Shown here: positions 43,037 to 54,537 of the stretch, in pieces
Layout: every line of letters begins with the position of its first letter
Position numbering within the stretch: the first letter of the stretch is position 1
NCBI GenBank assembly: GCA_030295235.1
Contig: AP026155.1
Coordinates: 1-64,000, forward strand
Direction of reading: 5' to 3'
Source: Fistulifera solaris
Lineage: Eukaryota; Bacillariophyta; Bacillariophyceae; Naviculales; Stauroneidaceae
Length of the DNA: 64,000 nt
Translations under genes and position numbers: made by a program
Notes under the pieces: generated by a model
Database searches by the model: none
Told to the model about the DNA's origin: nothing
What the model saw: only the letters and a program-made list of their open reading frames with translations

Positions 43037-43884
43037 TCTAAAGCCCCGTTCTGTCTACACAGGAAGTAAATAGAGCGGATGAGAAGGGCACAAAACAAAC
43101 GTCTCTTCAAAGGAAGTCAATAACCACGCCCTACTTCATATTTATTGTCATCACTGTCCAACACGCATCATGGCGAGACTTTTTTGTTTTTCAACGGATC
43201 GTTGTGTGGATGGATGGACAGACGCCATGAAACACATACTGTAGTAGTTTTAGCTATTGCTATTGCTATTCTCATGTTCTTTATTAGGACCTTTCTGCCT
43301 GTCGGTGACGCCTTAATCGATACTGGTAGTAGCTAGCTATTAGTAGCCGGCTGATCGCCACGACTGGATTTCAGTCATAAAGGATCGAAGTTCGGGTATT
43401 GATTGGAATTTCCGTAGGCACAGTACCTGGTACAAGTAGTCTCTTGTATACAAAATAAAAGAGCGAAGTCGTCGGTGCTACGAAAAACTAACAAATAATG
43501 GCAAGACGCTTGCGATATTCGTTCGTGACTAACGGCTAGAGAGACACAGTCGTGAAGCCGTTGCTACATTTCGACGTAGGGGTCCTCTATCAGGCACGTT
43601 CTGTTTCACTTTTTGTTCTATAAAAACAAATTACTCAGCGACGTAAATGAACAATGACAGTGCTTTTTGCGGGGTCGAACGACACGCAAACGCAACAAAA
43701 CGAATGAAAAGGAAAGGCATTTCAATTTGACTGCATTACAAACAATTACAACACTATCATCATTAGCTGTTTTATTCTTCTCCGCATAACTTGTTTCGTT
43801 CATTCTCTTTCTGTTAGCCTATAGTTAAACCAGTTTGCATTCGCTTCCATATTACCGCTTTCTCTCCCCTTATTTTTCTGTTTT
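43037..43884. other. Divergent spacer between SET and DnaJ genes
   Basis: About 850 bases. It includes a run of TAGTAGTAGC-like repeats near 43325-43345 and CAGTACCTGGTACAAG near 43422. A 63-codon frame with one hydrophobic stretch starts at 43145, but nothing else supports it. Promoters for both flanking genes must lie here. Confidence 0.45.
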
Positions 43885-46010
43885 ATGCAACAACAGATCC
43901 GTCGATTGTGGTTATTTCTATTCTTTCTTTTGCCCTGTTTGATATCAACAATCAGTTTATTCAGCATGGCAGACACTTCCGCCACTACTTCAGCAACTGA
44001 ATCAACGAATGCGATCAACGAAACAAGTGGCGATACTCAGAATGAGAGACAGCCCTCGTCAGCGGAAGCAGCCAGTGAATCATCAACTACGGAGATCAAC
44101 GAAGGAGACGAACAGCAAGCACAAAAACAGCAACAGCCTGTTGCGAATTGTGATGTCTGGACGGAAGATTTAGCCAAGGTAGGTAACAAAGAGGTCGATT
44201 TATTTTTCTAACTAAGGCCGTATCTTCGTTCCGTACTCTCTGCACCTTCCGGGGCTCTACTTCTCTCATTCGCAATTTCTCCTCTAAACAATAGGAAAAG
44301 CAAATCTTCGATGCGCTCTTCAGTACACGCCGACCAAAAGACGGCTGGGCTGGTTTGTCATCGGGCTTGAAAAGCGTCGCGAAAGGGACGGCAGCTGGAT
44401 TGACAGCCCTCATTGCGTCTCCCATGGTCGGTGCTCAGCAGGAAGGAGTCAAAGGTCTCGCGGTCGGACTCATTACCGGAGTGGCCTCGGCTGTTACTCT
44501 TCCCGTCACTGGAGTGTGTGTTGGTGCCTATCAATTGTCGCGTGGTATTGTGAATTCCGCGGAAGCCATACAAAAATCGGCACAAGGTATGGTTTGGAAC
44601 GAACAAACACGTGAATGGTATTTCTATTCCATGCAACAAGAAAATACGGACTTGGAGCAACAAATGCAAGATTTGCAACGAAAATTGCAACAAAACGACA
44701 GTAACAGCAATAATAGCAGCAACGATCGACCAGTGCAAGACCGTCAGTATTACGATTTACTAAAAGTTCCTACGACTGCATCCAGTGCCGACTTGAAGAA
44801 AGCATATTACCGCGAAGCGCGCTTGGTTCATCCCGACAAGAACCCCGATGATCCCGATGCGGCCGACAAATTCCAAAAGCTGGGACACGCCTACCAAATT
44901 CTAAGTCAACCGGAGAGTCGCGCGCATTACGACAAACACGGCATTGTGTCGAATAATCCCTCGGAAATGAAATTGACGGACGTCGACCCTCGCACGTTCT
45001 TTGCAGTAATGTTTGGGAGCGATGCTGTGAAGCCGTATATTGGTGAATTGTGGATAGCCAACAAGGCCGATACGTTGTTGAAAGATCAAGCCTTGCAAGA
45101 ATTTGCCAACCAGCACAATGGTAACGGCGAAAATTCTGACGAATCTAGCAATAGCAAAAGTTCAGAAACGAAGAAAGAAACCAGTGAGCGCGCTCAATAC
45201 AAGGCTCAGTTGGAAGTGTTTCAACAACAACACCGACAAGTGCAGGCTGCTTTGCATTTACTCTCTCGTATACAACCTTTTGTGGAAGGACTTCAAGATG
45301 AAGCCGAATTTATTGCCCTTGCACAGGAAGAGGCCGCGATTATCAGTAAACAGGATTTTGGTGCTGTCTTTTTGAAAGCTATTGGCTACTCGCTCGAGCT
45401 GGAAGCCATGGACTTTTTGGGATCATATCAATCATTCTTGGGCGTCGATGGTCATGCTGCGAAGTTTCGTAAACGACAGTATGGGATGGCGAATCAGCTG
45501 CGTTTGCTGACGGCCGCGGTCGCTGCGGCGCGGGCAGGCAGTGCCGCCTATCATGAAGTCGATCGTTTACAGAAGCAGGCCGCGCAACTGAGCGAAGAAG
45601 CCAATCCGCAGACTATTAAGTTGGCCTCAGAAAAGATTGAAGAGAGTCTACCAGCAATTTTGGAACTAGCTTGGGCGATTAATATTCAAGATATTACACG
45701 GACACTACGAGGAGTGTGTTTGAAACTGTTTACCGATGGAGCCGAACATTTGACGATTGAGCAGCGATTGAAACGAGCAGAAGGAGTGTGGTTATTAGGG
45801 AGAGAGTTTTACTCCATGGGATCAGTTGCCGAAGCCACGGCAACTTCAAATGGAATGAATGCAAAAGATATACGGACTCGTGCGGAAGTGGCTGCTATGA
45901 CAACACTAGCCAAGGCACAAGGGCAGGAAATGAATGACAAGGACGCTGAGGAATTGATCAAACAAGCAAGAATGATGGAAGATATGCAACGAAAAGCCAG
46001 TGCTGATTAG
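43885..46010 (+). CDS. DnaJ protein with X-domain (DnaJ-X), two exons
   Basis: Exon 1 is 43885-44178. The intron is 44179-44294 (GTAGGT, AACAATAG, 116 bases, phase 0). Exon 2 is 44295-46010. The product has 669 residues. After an acidic Ser/Thr/Gln-rich start comes a glycine-rich segment (GLSSGLKSVAKGTAAGLT, LAVGLITGVASAVTLPVTG), a short coiled coil, then the J domain at about 248-315, with the catalytic HPD tripeptide in RLVHPDKNP. The C-terminal half matches the DnaJ-X domain. J proteins activate Hsp70. Relatives such as Djp1 and Caj1 act in the cytosol. The first ATG adds a hydrophobic signal (LWLFLFFLLPCLIS). The next, at MADTSATT, has better context and gives a cytosolic protein, so the start is open. 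Confidence 0.85.
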
Positions 46011-46049
46011 TTTTTCAGTTAATAATTACCTAGGTAAAAACTTGATCCA

Positions 46050-48320
46050 TTAACGGCGCTTTCCGCTCTTGTGTGCGCCGGTCGCACTAAGATGAGCTGT
46101 ACTGGCTACATTTGAAGCCAAATTTTTGGGCTGTTGCTCTCGTGCGGCGACATCTAGTTTAGCCAAATCTTTCTCTGGAATCGCGCCAGTCCCTTGATGT
46201 TTGTTCAATGTCGGTGCGTTATTTTTCTTTCGACGGCGATTCACAGCACGATCGTATTTAGGAAGCCATCGCTCTGGATCGGGCTGCGTTGGACGTTCAG
46301 GATTATACAAACCCTTCTTCTGCAGTTGGTCCAAATGTTGCGCGCGGAGTCGGGCACGTCGTTTCAACACAGATTCATGTGACTTTTTGGAAGCGTTTGC
46401 CGTCGTGTTAGATTGCAAAACGACGGCATCGTTTGTATCTACCTTGTTTGCATGATTCCAACGCTGTGTACTCTTCTCAAGTGCTTCCATAGAGTGCAGA
46501 TCATAACCACGACCGTTGTCGTCTGTTTTCAAGCTGCGAGCCATTTCCTCCCAAAGATTTATTGCTCTGTCTGGATCTACATGAGTTAACGCTTGCACCA
46601 ACCGAGCCTGGATCATTTGCTTTATGTCGTGATCTTTGACATGAGACATGGCCATTTCGTAACATTCAATCGCTGACTGATAATTTCCCTGATTCGAATG
46701 TAAGTTCCCTTGCATCAGCGCCGCCTCTTTGATTGGCACTTTAACTTTCGTTCGAGTTTGGTCCGATTCATCACTCTGCTGTACAGCTATCATGGTAGCT
46801 TGTACAGCTGGCTTCGTCCGCAACGATGGCGGCCAATCGGCATACAATTCGTCCAAAGAAGGCTGCTGTCGGAACTGTTCTGTCGCCGCAGCCTGGTGTA
46901 ATTGTAAATACACCAACATATGATCACGGAATGGACTCTCCGCAATCGTCATGAGCGCAAAATCAAGGGCACGGACGTTGCGTAGTCCTACGCTCGTCGC
47001 AGAAGCCTTCTTTTTGTTTTTGATGTTGTCTTTCTCTCTGATATTAGGGGACTCGGGACAATACAACAGCAGAACTGCCAAACGAATTTCCCACCACAAC
47101 AAGACGGGATCATTTAGCATCGGATCATCCTTTTCAGGCGGTTTCTCTGGTGCCATGGTTTCCCAAAGCTCTTGAACCGCTGCGCGACAGTCATCGTATT
47201 GCTTTCGATGAAGGAACGTCACGCACCGGTTGTAATCTAACAAACGGTCTTGCAGCAATGTCCATTGGATCTTGTCGTTCATGTTTTGCGGCAGATCATC
47301 CAAAGTATCGTATTTGTCGTGATAGTACTGCAATATCACCCACGGGTCTTTCGTATTGCAAATCTTGGTCAGTGAAGCCGTTTCTGATGTTTGGAGTCGC
47401 ATCCCTTTCATACTCGTACTTGTCGTATTGCTGTTAAGGTGCCAAAACTGCTGACTCCATTCTAGTTGATTATGACAGTTCCTATCTTGTGCCCGACGGG
47501 AATGCAGGAATTGTTTTGCTTCGCGTGCGTTAGAACGATGTAACAATTGATATGTGGCCACATTGTAACGCAAATCAAGTATCGTTTCGGATTCTTGCTG
47601 CAGCTGTTGGTCAACAACGTCAAGCAGTTCAGTAAATATGGTGTCCTCTTCCCGTGTGACCTTATTGTTCTTGCTCTCTGGGCAATACGGCAAGGAGTAT
47701 TGATTGAGAAAGGCGGCCATGTAATTGACATAGATTTCATGGACATCGTCATCATCATCGTTGTTGCCGTTTCCGACTTTTTCTAGTTGCTCTAAAATAG
47801 ACACATATACTTCCATAGCGCCTTCGTAATCCTGCAAATGATAATACGATTGCGCTTGCAAGTGCATAGCCGCGAGGGCGTAGAGCTGTTTCAGTTCGGC
47901 CAAGTCCAAGAAATCCAAAACTTGATGGTATTCTTGCAGCTGATAGAGTGCATATGCCCGCATGACGATGCTTCGTTGATTTGGGGAGGAAAACAGAACA
48001 TTCGAAGTCGCTTCTACTACTTGAGCGTGCGCCTTTTTATCCCCTTGTTGCAGCAAAAGCTGCAGGCGGACTTGTTGTAATGCTTCTTTCAGTGTTTCTT
48101 CGTCAGGCGTATCATTGCTGTCACTGGGCTCAGCACTACTTTCTTTCTTCGCTGTTTTAGGTAGAATGCTCGCTAACCAGGCTTCATGATGTTGAATGGT
48201 TCTTTGACATTGTTGCTGTATAAGTATCCGATGATTCGATGAGGATGATTCGTCGCGCTCTTTCGTCAATTTTTGCACAAGTTCTTTCAATTCTCGCACT
48301 AAATCTTGATGTCTGATCAT
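46050..48320 (-). CDS. SRP72: Signal recognition particle subunit SRP72
   Basis: A single-exon 756-residue protein. Tetratricopeptide-like helical repeats fill most of it (MRAYALYQLQEYHQVLDFL, AMHLQAQSYYHLQDYEGAME, GNLHSNQGNYQSAIECYEMA). The C-terminus carries the SRP72 RNA-binding motif: a basic run, KKGLYNPERP, then PDPERWLPKYDR (about 660-690), and a Lys/Arg-rich end. SRP72 pairs with SRP68 on the 7S RNA and is needed for targeting nascent secretory proteins to the ER. Length fits the family (about 670 in animals, with insertions here). It is tail to tail with the DnaJ gene, 39 bases between stops, so their 3' ends probably overlap in transcripts. Confidence 0.92.
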   Translation of the reverse strand: MIRHQDLVRELKELVQKLTKERDESSSSNHRILIQQQCQRTIQHHEAWLASILPKTAKKESSAEPSDSNDTPDEETLKEALQQVRLQLLLQQGDKKAHAQVVEATSNVLFSSPNQRSIVMRAYALYQLQEYHQVLDFLDLAELKQLYALAAMHLQAQSYYHLQDYEGAMEVYVSILEQLEKVGNGNNDDDDDVHEIYVNYMAAFLNQYSLPYCPESKNNKVTREEDTIFTELLDVVDQQLQQESETILDLRYNVATYQLLHRSNAREAKQFLHSRRAQDRNCHNQLEWSQQFWHLNSNTTSTSMKGMRLQTSETASLTKICNTKDPWVILQYYHDKYDTLDDLPQNMNDKIQWTLLQDRLLDYNRCVTFLHRKQYDDCRAAVQELWETMAPEKPPEKDDPMLNDPVLLWWEIRLAVLLLYCPESPNIREKDNIKNKKKASATSVGLRNVRALDFALMTIAESPFRDHMLVYLQLHQAAATEQFRQQPSLDELYADWPPSLRTKPAVQATMIAVQQSDESDQTRTKVKVPIKEAALMQGNLHSNQGNYQSAIECYEMAMSHVKDHDIKQMIQARLVQALTHVDPDRAINLWEEMARSLKTDDNGRGYDLHSMEALEKSTQRWNHANKVDTNDAVVLQSNTTANASKKSHESVLKRRARLRAQHLDQLQKKGLYNPERPTQPDPERWLPKYDRAVNRRRKKNNAPTLNKHQGTGAIPEKDLAKLDVAAREQQPKNLASNVASTAHLSATGAHKSGKRR

Positions 48321-48802
48321 TTGAAGGATGATTTAGTTACTCGAATGTAATTGAATGGAAATAAAAGGGATTGAAAGGAACTAAATACAATGAGAGAATA
48401 GACAGGATGAAAGGTTAAAATGCAACACGAGAGCTAAAATATATCCCAGTACCCCTCAGAGGGTGCGTTCTGTCTGGCTTTCGCTCCAATAGGGTTCTGA
48501 GTCTTTCTGACGTCATGAGTAAAAGAGGATGCGTGTCCCGTCAACTCTTTCCTTTACAGTACGGTACCGGTACCAGGTTCCTGGTACCGCACCGGTACCG
48601 TACCTGGTAGTCTCTTCACATTAAATTTTTGCTGTGGTCAAGTTTGAACGAACGACATACGCACCTTCGCTTTCTGTGCCTCGATAAACACAGCGTCAAC
48701 ATGACGCAACCGCAGCACCAGTTGCAGTAAATAGGTCGGCTTTTTAAAGTTTCCCTTTCCATTATCTGACTCTGTTTCTTTCCTCTTTTATTTACTAAAA
48801 TC
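48321..48802. other. Divergent spacer between SRP72 and small membrane protein
   Basis: About 480 bases. It holds a dense GGTACC palindrome (listed separately) and a TGACGTCATGAG sequence near 48509-48520, a full CRE palindrome (TGACGTCA) joined to an AP-1-like half. Otherwise nothing was seen. Confidence 0.55.
48561..48608. repeat. GGTACC-rich palindrome
   Basis: At 48568-48589 CGGTACCAGG and CCTGGTACCG form a perfect 10-base inverted repeat with a two-base loop. ACGGTACCGG before it and CACCGGTACCGTACCTGG after it add further inverted units. Similar GTACC-rich patches occur near 43425 and 53205. It could extrude as a hairpin or be a factor site. It is too short for a mobile element. Confidence 0.7.
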
Positions 48803-49320
48803 ATGTCGTCGTCAATTCCCGAACGCTTGGCCGCGCAATACGCCGATTTGGCCTTTATGAAAGAGAAAATGGCCACCATGCAGCAAAATCAACAAATGCG
48901 CGGTCTCGAGAACTACAACAAGCGCATGACGGAGCGTGCGACTACGCACAAGACGTGGCGTCAAATGAAAGGAATGCAGTTGGCGATGCACGAAATCAAG
49001 CATCCGGGAAATCGGGCCTTTGTGATTGGTTTGGGGTAAGTTCTAATGGAACGGAATTTTTAAACAGAGCTAGAACGGGCTTGGAGTTGTTTTATTTCTG
49101 TACATTTGAGTTGTTTTAACACTCTCACTCTCTTCTCTCTCGTTCGGTTGCTTTACTGCTTTGTCGGGTTTTCTTTTACGTGCGCAGCATCATGACAACT
49201 CTCTGGGTGTCCTTGTATCGATCGGGTCTTGCCTCGGAGGAAGCTAAGAAGAGCTCTGATTATTGGCAACGATTCCATGCCAAGAATGGCTCCGCAGATC
49301 ATTCTCATGGCCATCATTAA
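48803..49320 (+). CDS. Small single-TM protein, two exons
   Basis: Exon 1 is 48803-49035. The intron is 49036-49187 (GTAAGT, GTGCGCAG, 152 bases, phase 2). Exon 2 is 49188-49320. The product has 121 residues: a helical, Met/Gln-rich front (MKEKMATMQQNQQMRGLENY), one membrane helix across the splice junction (FVIGLGIMTTLWVSLY), and a short tail ending HSHGHH. The splice makes the frame exact (122 codons). No cleavable signal is seen, so the N-terminus probably faces the cytosol or matrix. It resembles small inner-membrane subunits in layout, but I cannot name it. Confidence 0.7.
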
Positions 49321-49558
49321 GTCAAGAGTTTATTGACACAGATTATATTTGATCCGCGAACTAATAAAGGACGATCGTTTCACTAATTTATTAAGGTAGA
49401 ATCACGTTACCTATATCGGAGGGAGTATTTAAAATGATTTACTGTCGAATCACTTAAAGGTCATGATTAATGATGCGAAAATGTCTCGAATACTTATTTA
49501 AGTGTCTACGTCAGTTTGAGTGGTCGATTGCGATAGACGGAGGTCCTTCGAAAGCTCT

Positions 49559-50765
49559 TCAACAAACACCAGGAGGTTCGTAGGTAGATCCTCGTTCCGG
49601 TAGTTCTAATGCTGCTTTGTTGTTACCGATGTCGCCACAAATAGGATCTGTTTCAAGCAGGTGACTGGCATTGTCATCACTTGTCCGATGTGGAGATCGC
49701 AAACGCATCTCCCGTGCGATTCCAAACCATACGACGGCGACGATTCCATTCAAATAGGATGCCGGTCCCAAATGACAGGTATGCTGTCGACAGATTGCCT
49801 CCGCATAGAAGGATAGTGTTGTCAATTGACAAAGACCCGCCATTATGGCTGCTCGTGAACTCCACATCCAAAGAGAGGGTCGCACGAGGCTACTTCCCAT
49901 CACCAGCGTCCACCAAAGTACCATTAGCGTCATGGTACCAAAGAAGAAGGCCAGAACATTCATAGTTCGAGCTACAAAAGGCGCTTGTTTAGCATACGAG
50001 CCGCTGTACGGGACGCAATATTCATAACTGAAGAAATGGTGAGACAGCATACGACATCGCAAAAATAGAGGCTTACAATGGCATCAAAAGTAGCACATAC
50101 CCATTGGATCCATTGTCCGCTGAACTATATTTGTAGAGACCAAAATGCATTTCCTTTTCCTTTTGCTGCACCGTCACATTTACTGAGGCGAAATAGCACG
50201 ATGTACCTACGACCGCGTTGCCCAACCAACCGACCAAGATTCCCACCATACCCAAGATCAACAATTGTGCGACGGGAAGAACGTCACGATTCGGAAATAC
50301 GAGCTGATGAGCGGGAAGCGCGACTGAAACTAGATCCGGAGGAGGAGGATTCACCGTCGTAGAAGAAGGGTCGATGTTCGTTGTTGCCGTTGTACTTGCT
50401 GTGGTAGCATTGGGATTCGCACAGCTTCTGGTACGGGCCTTGAACGTTTCCGCCCATTGATTGCTATTTTTGTTTGTTTGTGGATGATGTTGTATTTGTT
50501 CCCCTGCTAATTGCGGTAAGTGAACTCCTCCTTTTTCATTGTTATTGCGTGTCAATTGTTCTTGTTCAAATGGTACAGGTGGTGGTGGGTCGGAAGCATT
50601 TGCAGTTTTATTTGTTGCGTCAGTTATAGCGTTCATGACCGTCTGAGTTTTTTCCTGAGCATCATCATCGATCTTCTCCCTTGTACTGTTATCCATTGGG
50701 GTCTTTGTTTCCTGTAGAATCGGCGCTACGTAATGATTTTCATGATCCTTTGGTGCTTCACTCAT
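49559..50765 (-). CDS. Four-TM membrane protein, two exons
   Basis: Exon 1 is 50765-50101. The intron is 50100-50028 (GTATGT, TTCTTCAG, 73 bases, phase 2). Exon 2 is 50027-49559. The product has 377 residues. The first 150 are low-complexity (Asn/Thr/Pro/Gln-rich) and cytosolic. Four helices follow: VAQLLILGMVGILVGWLGNAVV, VLAFFFGTMTLMVLWWTLVMG, an AAIMAGLCQLTTLSFYAE segment, and YLNGIVAVVWFGIA. A Cys pair, CRQHTC, lies in the last loop. The layout resembles claudin/PMP22-like or tetraspan proteins, but no diagnostic motif is visible. It converges with the small protein at 48803. The exact frame after splicing supports the model. Confidence 0.72.
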
Positions 50766-51478
50766 TGTTCTTAATGATGTTTCAATCGATCATGAACCAT
50801 GAGTGAGTGAGAAGGTAAGCTCGTAGAAAGTATTGCAGTTTGATTATGGTTGCATCGACTGATTGCGGCGATGTTGTTTGTCAATCAATAATATTATTAC
50901 AATATTTGTTTTTGTTTGCGAAAGGATGAATGATCGATCAAAGATGATCAAAGATGATGAATGATGATCAAAAATTAATGTACACTACAAGATGTGGTTG
51001 CATGTGAAATCCGTAATGTTGTTGAAAACGGTGTGGCATTTGGAATTGCGTATGTTTGTATTTGCAAAGTACCTCCTACAGGCTACAAGCTACAAGCACA
51101 GTCAGTCAGTCATTCGGCAGATTTTCGTCCGTGTGATAGGGGTTCGGGCACGTGTCCTTTGTCCGTTTCGAGGAAGGTCATGATAAATAGAGAACGTAAA
51201 TGAAATTCAACCGAAAGTGGAGCAAAGGCTAGGGCTTGCCGCCAAGAGAGAATAGTCTAATGATTACTCCGTATTTAGACTGCAAGGCCGGGAACGCTGG
51301 CAAAAAGCTACCTACTGTACCGAAAGGCGTAGCCCGGTGTACATTGTTATGAGAATGGGCAAGAGCTAGCGCTCGAGAAGTGGCCTGAGCATGCTACATT
51401 CGTTACGAAACAGGGATCATCATCATTCATCCGGAGTTTAAAATCTCAATTAAAATTCCTATTATGTTTCTCCGTCCC
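50766..51478. other. Intergenic spacer
   Basis: About 710 bases upstream of the four-TM gene and downstream of PRMT. There is a GATCAAAGATGATCAAAGATGATGAATGATGATCAAA run near 50937-50972, a simple GATGATCAAA repeat. An ACTCCGTATT element is at about 51266. No gene was seen. Confidence 0.5.
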
Positions 51479-53007
51479 TCATGGAATCTGGTACACGTTT
51501 TCAATGACTCCACTCTTCATCAGCACAGCTCCATCTTTCGGTTCATCGGATTTGCGACGAGAGCTACTATAGCTGAAACGACAATTGTACAAGCGAGAAT
51601 TATCCTTGGTGCGTGTCATCTCAATACCGCCACTGATACGGGTTGTTTCTCCTTTCATGGTAGGAATACTGCTCAAAAAGTAAAACGTCTGCTGTCCCCA
51701 ATGCGTATAGCCATTTTCAGGTCCCGTCGATAGGAATGCGGGGTGATGCAATTTCGGTGCATCTACTCCGCCGTGATCGGTACGACTACAAAAGTCGGCC
51801 GTGAACCATCCCGAGAAACCACTTACTGGACCCTGCACTTTGCTTCCTTCGATTTCAAAATCAAACGAGGATTCCGGGTCGGACGCAAACAATCCTTTGG
51901 CTTGTTGCAACGTACAAGTCATCATATCGTATCGTTTGATGACGGCCGGTTCTGCCAGAACAGCTTCCGGTGGCAGTTCTGTCCACCGACTAGAAAGCAT
52001 ATAATATTCTTTTTGTTCTCGTTCGTAGTCGGGTGCCAAAATCGACATGTCGACGCCATACATGGTGTTGGTAGTCTGTTCAAAGTCATTCCAGTCAGCC
52101 ATGGCATTTGAGAAATCAGTGGCAGCGTGCTTGCGTTCTTCTTCATCGGTAATTGGAGCCAAGAGCAAAGTCGTATGTGATGGAAACATTAAACCTGTCT
52201 TTTGTTTGAGGAATCGATCACGGGCGTGAATGACACTGTCCATCATACTTTCGCGCAGCAACATGTATCCCATCCTTTTGAGGTAAAGTGAGTCAACTGC
52301 ATAAGAAATTGGAAAGGATTTAAAAACTTGTAGTAGCAACAAACATACCATTCGGAAATAATGATATCGACACATCGCTCGGTCCCATCCTCTTCTACAA
52401 GCAATCGATCAGACTCAATGGGCAATTTCACATCTTCGACCGCTGTCTGCAATACCGTGACAATATGATCAACGCCATTCGCTTTCATAACCTTTTCCGC
52501 ATGTTTGGCCATGTCGGTGTATTCAATTGCGTAGACTTTACGGGCACCGGCTTGTGCTGCCCACACGGAGAGAATACCTGATCCAGTGCCAATGTCCATG
52601 ACGACCTTGTCACGAAAGACGTCTTGATTTCCCAAAATAGCACTGTGATAGGCCGCCACTGGTTAGCAAGTAAGAAGCAAGTAAGAAGCGAGACCGGTGA
52701 ACTATACGAGTGAGCAAATCAGATGGTCAAAAAGAGGAAGAAAATTACTCGCAGACTTACTTCTTTGATGATCCGATAACATGGATTTCTGATGATATAT
52801 TTGCGAGTAAGCACCTGCAAGTAGATAAAGAAATTCTTTGAAGGTAAGACTGTCATTCCTTCCAAGAACATTAACTCCCCCTTCTCTTTACTTACAGAAA
52901 TAATTGGCAAAATCGGTCGCCTTGGCTTTTTCGTCGCCGTTGAAACTCGGAATTTCTCCTTGAGCATTCATATTGGGAAAATTTGTTTTCTCAGACACAG
53001 ACGACAT
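51479..53007 (-). CDS. Type I protein arginine methyltransferase, four exons
   Basis: Exons: 53007-52896, 52814-52761, 52658-52349 and 52274-51479, all with GT-AG introns. The frame closes exactly at 423 residues. The start FANYF-CAYSQIYHQKSMLSDHQRM is the classic PRMT helix that closes over S-adenosylmethionine. Motif I is MDIGTGSGILSVWAAQAG. IISEWMGYMLLRESM gives the double-Glu loop that binds the target arginine, and THWGQ is the THW loop. Type I enzymes make asymmetric dimethylarginine on histones and RNA-binding proteins. Acidic E-D-E in exon 3 is an insertion relative to PRMT1. I would place it nearer PRMT6-like enzymes but cannot settle the class. A cytosolic or nuclear location is expected. 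Confidence 0.92.
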
Positions 53008-53495
53008 GATTCTGGAGATGATTTGTTTTTTTGTTTGTTTGTTTGTTTGATTGTTTATAATATGTTAAAGCGTATAGCCTCTAGCGTTGATTACAATGCA
53101 TTCGATAGGAAGCGCATAAGAAGAAGAAGAAACGCAACAACAAAAGAAAAAAGATCGTCGGAATCTATTGGATGGACCGTGCGCAGCGGACGATGACAGG
53201 CAACAGGCAGTACCAGTACCGGTACAGCTCTAATGTTGTACTACTGCCCCTGGTGTACCTTTAACGATACCACGATTGCAATTCTCTCATGAGTCATGAA
53301 TCATCATCATTCATCAAAATACAAAGCATAATACGGAATACGGAGTACGATTTACTCCGGCCTACACTGTTGCCTCAACGATACCGGGACTACATTTCAG
53401 TCATGAATCATACGCAAATAAGCGCACGTTAATTCTCTCTCTGTAAGCAGGTATTGCTAATCGATAATTGCTGTTCTTTTATTCCAACAAATACA
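53008..53495. other. Divergent spacer between PRMT and COQ4
   Basis: About 490 bases with a (TTTG)n run at about 53027-53048, a CAGTACCAGTACCGGTACAG stretch near 53205, TCATGAGTCATGAATCATC near 53287 and CGGAATACGGAGTACG near 53334. These are the same motif types seen in other spacers of this window. Confidence 0.55.
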
Positions 53496-54298
53496 ATGAG
53501 ACGAACTATAGTCAGTTCTATCGTCAACTCTTCAAGATATATGAGGAGAAAACGAGCCGTGAGTCGCTTCTTTGCGACACAAAACGAACCTTTTACGGCA
53601 GTCCTCGACCGCCGCGCCAGCAATACTCACCATCACGTCTTACACTCGCTTGGGAATACGCCTGTGCGGCGTTTCAAGATCCGACTCGTGCAGATGCGGT
53701 TGCCGCCGTAGGAGAATTGACAGGAACGTTTGCACTTGATCGTTTAGTACAAGTCATGCGAAAAGAAGCTCCACTCTTACTCCAGGAACGTCCCATTGTT
53801 TCGAAACAGACGCTTCCCTACGAGCAACTTTTGAAAGATGCCGTCGATCCTACGACCACAGAAGTCACTTTCGGACAAGCTTACGGCTATTTTTTGAAAC
53901 AGCACGGCTTTGATCCGGACGAACGCGATCCCATTCGTTATCTCGAACCCGATTCCGATGCCGCCTACGTCATGTTGCGGTATCGACAATGTCATGATTT
54001 CTTTCATACACTGACCGGATTGCCTCCAACTGTACCGGGAGAGCTGGGGTTAAAATGGCTGGAATTGTTTCAGACGGAGTTGCCGTTGGCTGCGGTGGCG
54101 TGTACGGCGGGGTCTTTGCGATTAGAGCGTCCGGAAGAACTGCAACTAGTGTGGGAACAATATTTGCCGTGGGCCGTCCGCGTGCATCAAAATATGAAAT
54201 TCGGGCATTTACTGTGCGTGTATTACGAAAAGGAATGGGATACACCGTTGGAAGAGTTGCGACAGCGGCTGGGCATTGAGCCGGCTCCTCAAATGTGA
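53496..54298 (+). CDS. COQ4: Ubiquinone biosynthesis protein COQ4, one shift
   Basis: The ATG at 53496 opens a mitochondrial presequence (MRRTIVSSIVNSSRYMRRKR, then RFFATQ). The frame moves near 53615 in a GC-rich run, after which the COQ4 body follows: LAWEYACAAFQDPTRADAVAAVGELTG, TFGQAYGYFLKQHGFDPDERDP, and the zinc-binding motif HDFFHTLTG with the distal Glu in PGELGLKW. One missing base gives 267 residues, the normal COQ4 length. COQ4 sits on the matrix side of the inner membrane, organises the CoQ-synthesis complex, and has been implicated in C1 decarboxylation and hydroxylation. All metal ligands are kept, so the shift is probably a sequence error. It diverges from PRMT. Confidence 0.9.
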
Positions 54299-54537
54299 AC
54301 GGCTTGCTATGATTTTAAGATAGACTGACTGAAACCTTCTACATACAGTCTTACAACGATGGCATCACGTTGCATTCGAATGCGGTATTTGAGCAAGGAA
54401 ACAGAGGAAAGTACTCGATATGAAAAACACAGGGACTACTAACATAAACTTATAACATGTGACATATTTATAAAGTGACTCATCAAAAAGTGACAAAAAT
54501 AGTTGGCGGATCTGGATGGGTCGTCTGTGTAACTAGA

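Noticed and set aside
53454-53711. Separate small gene overlapping the COQ4 start
   Set aside because: Its first 40 codons form the mitochondrial presequence expected for COQ4, and the body follows in the next frame, so one shifted gene explains both.
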